From contig JAJRVB010000261.1 of the NCBI GenBank assembly GCA_024277515.1, positions 1-10,694 of the forward strand: a stretch of 10,694 nt of DNA, in the 5' to 3' direction. The position numbers and the translations under genes were made by a program. The DNA is from Nitrospirota bacterium. GTDB taxonomy: Bacteria; Nitrospirota; Thermodesulfovibrionia; UBA6902. Every line of letters starts with the position of its first letter. Positions within the stretch are counted from its first letter, which is position 1. The notes under the pieces are model-generated. The model did no database searches. It saw only the letters and a list, made by a program, of their open reading frames with translations, and was not told where the DNA came from. This document shows, one piece after another, positions 6,984 to 10,694 of the stretch.

Positions 6984-6996
6984 CAAGGAATCTTTC

Positions 6997-8886
6997 ATGG
7001 AAAACAAACCGGATTATAAAGATTATATAAAAGATAAAATGCAGAACCCCCAATGGAGAATGGGGGCAATGATTATTGTAACTTCCCTGGTTCTGTTCGT
7101 ATGGAGCATGAACATGAACATGGGAGTACCTGCCCGTTACAATATAAGCTACACTGATTTTTTCGATCAGCTGAATGCGGATAACATACAGTCGGTTACC
7201 ATAAGAAAACTGAATGTGCAGGGGGAATTCACGGTGGAAACCGGCCTGTATCTCAAAGAGGGGCAGACCGCTGTTATGGTAAAGTACTTTCAGACATATT
7301 TACCCTCCTTTCAGGGAGAAGTACTCCTTGATCAGCTGCGGGATAAAAATGTATTAATCAATATTGAGCCTGAGGAGAGCCTGTCTCCATTCTGGCAGTT
7401 CATCGTGGGGCTTTTGCCCTGGGTCCTGATCATCGGTGTCTGGATAATGATTATGAGGGGGGCGCAGCGCGTACAGGGAGGCCCTGGCGGGCTTTTCTCG
7501 TTCGGTGCAAGCAAGGCAAAACTGCATGATGTCCAGAAACCGTCCGTAACGTTCAGCGACGTGGCCGGTATGGAGAATGCAAAGAACGACCTTAGAGAAA
7601 CCATAGAATTTCTGAAGGACTCCTCGAAATTTATGGCCCTCGGTGCCAAAGTACCGAGAGGCATCCTCCTCTTCGGGCCTCCCGGAACAGGAAAGACGTT
7701 GCTTTCCCGTGCAGTCGCGGGCGAGGCAAAGGTGTCTTTTTACAGCATAAGCGCGTCCGAGTTTATAGAGATGTTTGTAGGGGTCGGGGCTTCCCGTGTC
7801 CGGGACATGTTTCTGAAGGCCAGGGCGTCCCAGCCAAGCATTATCTTTATTGATGAAATTGACTCTGTCGGCCGTACCCGGGGCGCCGGGCTGGGGGGCG
7901 GACATGATGAGAGAGAGCAGACGCTGAACCAGCTCCTGAGCGAGCTGGACGGGTTTGAACCACATGAAGAAGTAATCGTAATAGCAGCAACCAACAGGCC
8001 GGACGTACTTGACCCTGCCCTCCTCAGGCCGGGCCGATTCGACAGGCATATAGTGATTGACAGACCGGGCTGGAAGGACAGGAAGGCAATTCTGGAGGTA
8101 CATGTAAAGGACAAAAAACTTGCTGACGATATTGACCTTGCGAAGATAGCCAGGGGGACTCCCGGCATGACAGGAGCTGACCTCGAAAATCTTGCCAATG
8201 AGGCAGCGCTGATCGCAACGAGGAAAAACAAGGAGAAAATTGACGAGAGCGATTTTGAAGAGGCGCGTGACAAAATTCTAATGGGCGCTGTCAGGGAAGA
8301 TACGATTAATGACTTTGAGAAGAAAATCACGGCGTATCATGAGGCCGGCCATACACTCGTGGCACGGGGGCTGCCGGGCACTGATCCCATCCATAAAGTG
8401 AGCATTATTCCGAGAGGGATGGCAATGGGTGTGACCCAGCAGCTTCCGGAAGAAGACAGACATTATTATCCAAAATCATACCTTATGAACAGACTTGCCG
8501 TCATGCTCGGCGGGAGAATCGCAGAGAAGATAGTATTTAATGATATCAGCACCGGGGCACAGAATGACCTGAAGGAAGCCTCGTCACTCGCGGAAAAGAT
8601 GGTGGCACAATGGGGCATGAGCGAAAAGGTAGGCCCGGTGAGTCTGGGCAGGGGTGAAGAACATCCTTTCCTTGGCAGGGAACTTTCCCAGCCCAAGCGT
8701 TACAGCGAAGACATGGCATGGTTAATGGACCAGGAGATTCGGGGGCTGATTCTCGAAGCAGAGGCAACAGCGGAAGATATTCTGCGCAAAAAGAAAAAGC
8801 TGCTTGACAGCATTGCAGAGGCCCTCATCCGTGAAGAAGTCCTGAACAGGGAAGACATTGACCGCATTATTGATGAAAACAAATGA
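6997..8886 (+). CDS. ftsH: ATP-dependent zinc metalloprotease FtsH
   Basis: A 629-residue inner-membrane AAA+ protease that degrades damaged or regulatory membrane and cytoplasmic proteins as a hexamer. A first membrane helix spans about 22-40. A periplasmic domain of roughly 95 residues follows, and a second helix lies at about 134-153. The AAA domain carries Walker A GPPGTGKT (227-234), the pore motif FVGVG (260-264), Walker B IIFIDEID (282-289) and the second region of homology with arginine fingers R347 and R350. The protease domain has zinc motif HEAGH (448-452) and third ligand D524 (GAQNDL). All catalytic residues are intact. Length is normal for the family (E. coli about 644). The start has AAGGAA 6 bases upstream. 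No partner such as hflK, hflC, tilS or folP is adjacent, so the gene appears to stand alone between azoR and a convergent pilZ gene. Confidence 0.97.
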   Translation: MENKPDYKDYIKDKMQNPQWRMGAMIIVTSLVLFVWSMNMNMGVPARYNISYTDFFDQLNADNIQSVTIRKLNVQGEFTVETGLYLKEGQTAVMVKYFQTYLPSFQGEVLLDQLRDKNVLINIEPEESLSPFWQFIVGLLPWVLIIGVWIMIMRGAQRVQGGPGGLFSFGASKAKLHDVQKPSVTFSDVAGMENAKNDLRETIEFLKDSSKFMALGAKVPRGILLFGPPGTGKTLLSRAVAGEAKVSFYSISASEFIEMFVGVGASRVRDMFLKARASQPSIIFIDEIDSVGRTRGAGLGGGHDEREQTLNQLLSELDGFEPHEEVIVIAATNRPDVLDPALLRPGRFDRHIVIDRPGWKDRKAILEVHVKDKKLADDIDLAKIARGTPGMTGADLENLANEAALIATRKNKEKIDESDFEEARDKILMGAVREDTINDFEKKITAYHEAGHTLVARGLPGTDPIHKVSIIPRGMAMGVTQQLPEEDRHYYPKSYLMNRLAVMLGGRIAEKIVFNDISTGAQNDLKEASSLAEKMVAQWGMSEKVGPVSLGRGEEHPFLGRELSQPKRYSEDMAWLMDQEIRGLILEAEATAEDILRKKKKLLDSIAEALIREEVLNREDIDRIIDENK

Positions 8887-8963
8887 AGTCCTTGACATGA
8901 TCACAAGGGTTCCACCCCGATAGCGTTCTTATCCCATGCGTTACGAAAAAGCGGCGCAGGCTG

Positions 8964-9299
8964 TCAAGTCTCCCTGAGCCTGTTTACAAATTCAATAAAC
9001 TCTTCCGGCGGGTCTGTGAGTTCGATACCGATGCTGTCGCACGAGTCATCAGATAACAGCCTTCTCCACACAATATTACTGACTTTCGCAGGGAGAAACA
9101 CCGTCTTTTCGCGGAATGTAATGTATATTTCGAGAAGTGAGTCCAGGGGGAAATTCGGGGTCCTGGTTTGTATAAACATCCCTTTTTCAGAGATATTCCG
9201 GATGGTCCCGCTGTACTTTTTTTTCCAGAAGAGCGGGTTCCAGAGGAAATAACTGATCTCAATATGTGAGGATATTCTCCTGCAGCTTCGTTTCTCCAT
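8964..9299 (-). CDS. Single-domain PilZ protein 1
   Basis: A 111-residue protein with the two PilZ c-di-GMP-binding elements: RSCRR (R4xxxR8) near the N-terminus and NISEKG (N35, S37, G40; consensus D/NxSxxG). Beta-strand segments follow, and the tail GIELTDPPEEFIEFVNRL is shared in pattern with two further PilZ proteins upstream. An unusual aromatic stretch (residues 17-31, with W20 and W25) lies between the two motifs. PilZ proteins report c-di-GMP levels to motility, surface or transcription machinery; no output domain is attached here, so it probably acts by binding a partner. AAGG lies only two bases before the ATG at 9299, a short spacing, so the start is slightly uncertain. The gene runs convergently toward ftsH, with 77 bases between. 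Confidence 0.85.
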   Translation of the reverse strand: MEKRSCRRISSHIEISYFLWNPLFWKKKYSGTIRNISEKGMFIQTRTPNFPLDSLLEIYITFREKTVFLPAKVSNIVWRRLLSDDSCDSIGIELTDPPEEFIEFVNRLRET

Positions 9300-9321
9300 G
9301 ACCTTCTGTCACTATCTCCAA

Positions 9322-9351
9322 ACTATATGGAATGGATAATGCATGGCACAA
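9322..9351 (-). promoter_or_regulatory. Candidate promoter for PilZ gene 1
   Basis: On the minus strand TTGTGC (9351-9346) and TATAGT (9327-9322) are 18 bases apart. The start site would be about 9315, giving a leader of only about 16 bases. If real, the first PilZ gene can be expressed separately from the upstream pair, from which it is separated by 89 bases. Confidence 0.35.
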
Positions 9352-9388
9352 TGGTAAACATGCTGTATGAAATGCAGCTTTTGTTACA

Positions 9389-9628
9389 TCAGAACAGATG
9401 GTTTACCCACTGACACCACCAGTTAAACAATCCTGAAGCACTGCAAATACTAAAAATGACTGCAATAAGGAGCACTGAATCAATAATTTCAAGTGTTAAC
9501 GGATGTCTGAAATAAAGGCTTCTGAGGTGTACTCGCAAACCTTCTGCAGACCTGCGGGAAAGGTTTGCAAAGCGGCCCTCATCAACCCGTGCAGCTTCAC
9601 CTGCAGTTTCATAAATTCTGTCGTGCAT
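9389..9628 (-). CDS. Small single-pass membrane protein of unknown function, between pilZ genes
   Basis: This 79-residue protein is not recognised. Residues 1-44 are charged and hydrophilic (MHDRIYETAGEAARVDEGRF, then an Arg-rich stretch to R41). A hydrophobic helix at about 46-68 (EIIDSVLLIAVIFSICSASGL) and a Trp-rich tail (NWWCQWVNHLF) follow. The positive charge before the helix predicts a cytoplasmic N-terminus with the short tail outside. An ATG two codons upstream (9634) is possible, but AAGGAG is 8 bases from 9628 and only 2 from 9634. The gene follows PilZ gene 2 by 33 bases in the same direction, so the two are probably co-transcribed. It could anchor or signal for the PilZ partner. 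The good SD and transmembrane pattern argue that it is real; no homologue is named. Confidence 0.6.
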   Translation of the reverse strand: MHDRIYETAGEAARVDEGRFANLSRRSAEGLRVHLRSLYFRHPLTLEIIDSVLLIAVIFSICSASGLFNWWCQWVNHLF

Positions 9629-9661
9629 ACTCATAGCTCCTTTGAGAAGTAGCGAGAAGAA

Positions 9662-10000
9662 CTAAACTGCTTTTAAATCCATTTTGAAGCTGTTTACAAT
9701 TTTGAGATACTTTTTAGTCGGCTTGAGAAGTTCAACCCCCATTGTATCATAAAAATCACCAGTTGTCTCAACCCGTATGACCTGCGCAGGCACTTCGAGC
9801 TGGGTGTCTTTTAATGGTATTTGCAGCCTGATCTGTGAGTCGCATGGGAGACAGGTACCGGTCTTGATGCACATTCCCTTTTCCGAGATATTGGTAGCAA
9901 TTCCATAACAGACTGACTTGTCCCCTTTGAATTTGACGAGCATACTTGAAGGTACTCTTTCATGTGCACGTCTTTTCATTTTATTACTTTTATTCTTCAT
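9662..10000 (-). CDS. Single-domain PilZ protein 2
   Basis: A 112-residue PilZ protein. Basic residues at the N-terminus lead into RAHER (R11xxxR15), and the second motif is NISEKG (N37, S39, G42). The segment NISEKGMCIKT is nearly identical to NISEKGMFIQT in PilZ protein 1. The C-terminal pattern GVELLKPTKKYLKIVNSF matches those of the other two. Both c-di-GMP-binding elements are therefore intact. The start at 10000 has GGAT 7 bases upstream; M8 is an alternative without an SD. A strong promoter lies directly upstream and the small membrane protein gene follows after 33 bases, so these two form the likely operon. Confidence 0.88.
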   Translation of the reverse strand: MKNKSNKMKRRAHERVPSSMLVKFKGDKSVCYGIATNISEKGMCIKTGTCLPCDSQIRLQIPLKDTQLEVPAQVIRVETTGDFYDTMGVELLKPTKKYLKIVNSFKMDLKAV

Positions 10001-10043
10001 GAGTTATCCAGCATTAGTTTGATTAATATATTCAGATATATAA

Positions 10044-10072
10044 ATTCTATACCCTTTTCATTAACATGTCAA
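10044..10072 (-). promoter_or_regulatory. Sigma70-type promoter of PilZ gene 2
   Basis: On the minus strand a perfect TTGACA (10072-10067) is followed after exactly 17 bases by TAGAAT (10049-10044), a 5/6 match to TATAAT. The predicted start near 10037 gives a leader of about 37 bases. This is one of the two best promoter matches in the window. Confidence 0.65.
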
Positions 10073-10078
10073 CGACGA

Positions 10079-10119
10079 CAGGCACGCGCATACATGTTTT
10101 TGCATAACCTGCGCGCCTG
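10079..10119. other. GC-rich imperfect hairpin between pilZ genes 3 and 2
   Basis: CAGGCACGCGCA (10079-10090) and TGCGCGCCTG (10110-10119) form a 10-bp stem with a 2-base bulge and a 19-base loop. It lies 14 bases after the PilZ gene 3 stop and just upstream of the PilZ gene 2 promoter. No T-run follows on the minus strand. It could be a transcript-end structure for PilZ gene 3 or a regulatory site of the next promoter. Confidence 0.35.
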
Positions 10120-10133
10120 ACAGCATACGCATG

Positions 10134-10457
10134 TTATATAAGGTTTTTGATAAATTCCCGGTACTCGGAAGGCGGCTCTAAAATTTCGAGTCCTACGCTG
10201 TTTGTCATATCCTCTTCCGAGTTGTCAAATGACCATTTGACATTACACTGCAGCTCAATGGTTTCCCCCTTTGCCGTCACGAGTTTTAACTCAACCTCCG
10301 ATCCGGGAATAAACAGGTCCGGGTTCTTTGCAGGGGCCGTAATCATCTGAATTCCCGACTCAGAGAGATTCTCAATAAATACTGAACAATTGTCGCTGCA
10401 CGAAAGCCTTTCAGCCTTCAGGTTCACTCTTGATCTTCTTGAGCGTCTTCTTTCCAT
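10134..10457 (-). CDS. Single-domain PilZ protein 3
   Basis: A 107-residue PilZ protein. The N-terminus is very rich in arginine (ERRRSRRSR, with several possible RxxxR pairs such as R4/R8). The second motif is NLSESG (N30, S32, G35). The middle is a beta-rich PilZ barrel, and GLEILEPPSEYREFIKNL closes the protein with the same pattern as PilZ proteins 1 and 2. AGAGGAG precedes the ATG at 10457 by about 11 bases, longer than ideal, but no better start is visible. It has its own extended -10 promoter, and is separated by 133 bases from PilZ gene 2 with another promoter between. It is the most diverged of the three. Confidence 0.86.
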   Translation of the reverse strand: MERRRSRRSRVNLKAERLSCSDNCSVFIENLSESGIQMITAPAKNPDLFIPGSEVELKLVTAKGETIELQCNVKWSFDNSEEDMTNSVGLEILEPPSEYREFIKNLI

Positions 10458-10516
10458 CGCGTATGTGTCTCCTCTGAAAGTTGAAATAATGGAACAGGAT
10501 ACGTGTTGATGTCAGA

Positions 10517-10544
10517 AGTATAGCAAAACAGAGAGAAAAAGCAA
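10517..10544 (-). promoter_or_regulatory. Promoter of PilZ gene 3 (extended -10)
   Basis: On the minus strand TTGCTT (10544-10539) is 16 bases from TATACT (10522-10517), and TGC directly precedes it, giving an extended -10 (TGCTATACT). The start would be near 10510, with a leader of about 53 bases before the ATG at 10457. Confidence 0.55.
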
Positions 10545-10553
10545 ACCGCAATG

Positions 10554-10583
10554 TTGACATCTCCATAATGCAGGGGCTAAAAT
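10554..10583 (+). promoter_or_regulatory. Sigma70-type promoter of the FmdB-family gene
   Basis: A perfect TTGACA (10554-10559) is followed after 18 bases by TAAAAT (10578-10583), a 5/6 match to TATAAT. The start would be near 10590, giving a leader of about 28 bases with GGAGG. Its -35 box lies 10 bp from the -35 box of the divergent PilZ gene 3 promoter. Confidence 0.6.
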
Positions 10584-10617
10584 AACTTAACATCTTACAT
10601 GAAATCTGGAGGAATAA

Positions 10618-10694
10618 ATGCCTATTTATGAATACATATGTTTAAAATGCAGAGAAAACTTTTCTCTGCTTCAGAGCCTCTATCCTGCTGACAA
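10618..10694 (+). CDS. FmdB-family zinc-ribbon protein, N-terminal 25 residues (partial at right edge)
   Basis: The frame begins MPIYEYICLKCRENFSLLQS, the hallmark N-terminus of FmdB-type zinc ribbons (MPxYEYxCxxC), with the first zinc-binding pair C8/C11. The second CxxC pair would lie beyond the window. These are small proteins, usually 60-110 residues, annotated as putative regulators after FmdB of methylotrophs; actual function is generally unproven. TGGAGG sits 5 bases before the ATG, and a good promoter lies just upstream. The gene is divergent from PilZ gene 3. Confidence 0.85.
   Translation, partial: MPIYEYICLKCRENFSLLQSLYPAD

Noticed and set aside
7354..8103. A 249-codon open frame antisense to ftsH, with other long antisense frames at 7740-8330 and 7332-7664
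   Set aside because: ftsH is unmistakable on the plus strand with every catalytic motif. The antisense frames are low-complexity Ser/Pro/Arg/Leu-rich products with no domain and no SD, as expected opposite a conserved coding region.
8891..8968. Inverted repeat CTTGACA / TGTCAAG bracketing the gap between ftsH and PilZ gene 1
   Set aside because: The arms are only 7 bp with a 64-base spacer, there is no T-run, and one arm lies in the coding end of PilZ gene 1. It is likely chance, and no convincing terminator is visible in this convergent gap.
10411..10593. A 60-codon minus-strand frame with a hydrophobic stretch, overlapping the start of PilZ gene 3
   Set aside because: It runs through both divergent promoters, overlaps PilZ gene 3 out of frame, and has no SD before its ATG.
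1..10694. Mobile elements, CRISPR arrays, tRNA or rRNA genes, attachment sites
   Set aside because: No transposase or integrase frame, no regularly spaced repeats, and no tRNA-like cloverleaf or rRNA segment was seen on either strand.

Overview
The window reads as chromosomal DNA from a Gram-negative bacterium with an anaerobic or microaerophilic lifestyle. The signs are a two-subunit 2-oxoacid:ferredoxin oxidoreductase, a rubrerythrin-like ferritin-fold protein, an FMN-dependent NADH-azoreductase, FtsH, and a group of c-di-GMP-type PilZ proteins. Base composition looks intermediate in GC, with AT-rich intergenic regions and Shine-Dalgarno (SD) starts. Nitrospirota or Desulfobacterota would fit, but this is an impression from gene content, not a demonstrated placement. 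I see no phage, insertion sequence, CRISPR array, tRNA or rRNA.

Layout. Positions 1-2489 (minus strand) hold a GT4 glycosyltransferase followed, 6 bases later, by a GH15 glucoamylase-like protein that runs off the left edge before its catalytic glutamates. The pair is preceded by an intrinsic terminator only 17 bases before the glycosyltransferase start codon. Positions 2675-5228 (minus) hold korA (fused gamma-alpha subunit) and korB (beta subunit), separated by 4 bases and translationally coupled. Positions 5436-5912 (minus) encode a small diiron ferritin-like protein, divergent from the azoreductase gene at 6182-6814 (plus). Their shared 269-bp intergenic region carries a 24-bp perfect palindrome and a CRP/FNR-like inverted repeat. 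ftsH (6997-8886, plus) has a complete set of motifs and a hairpin directly before its ribosome binding site.

Positions 8964-10457 (minus) contain three small single-domain PilZ proteins and a 79-residue membrane-anchored protein between two of them. The PilZ proteins share a motif core and a C-terminal signature, so they look like paralogues. The right edge holds the start of an FmdB-type zinc-ribbon protein (plus), divergent from the last pilZ gene, and each of the two has a good sigma70-type promoter.

How the genes may work together. korAB supplies or consumes 2-oxoacids (most likely 2-oxoglutarate) with ferredoxin as electron carrier. The ferritin-like protein and azoreductase fit an oxidative or electrophile stress theme next to an oxygen-sensitive enzyme. 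FtsH provides membrane protein quality control. The PilZ group suggests a local c-di-GMP response module with an unknown output. The most notable departures from expectation are a missing third cluster cysteine in KorB, the attenuator-like terminator before the glycosyltransferase, and the PilZ/small-membrane-protein cluster.
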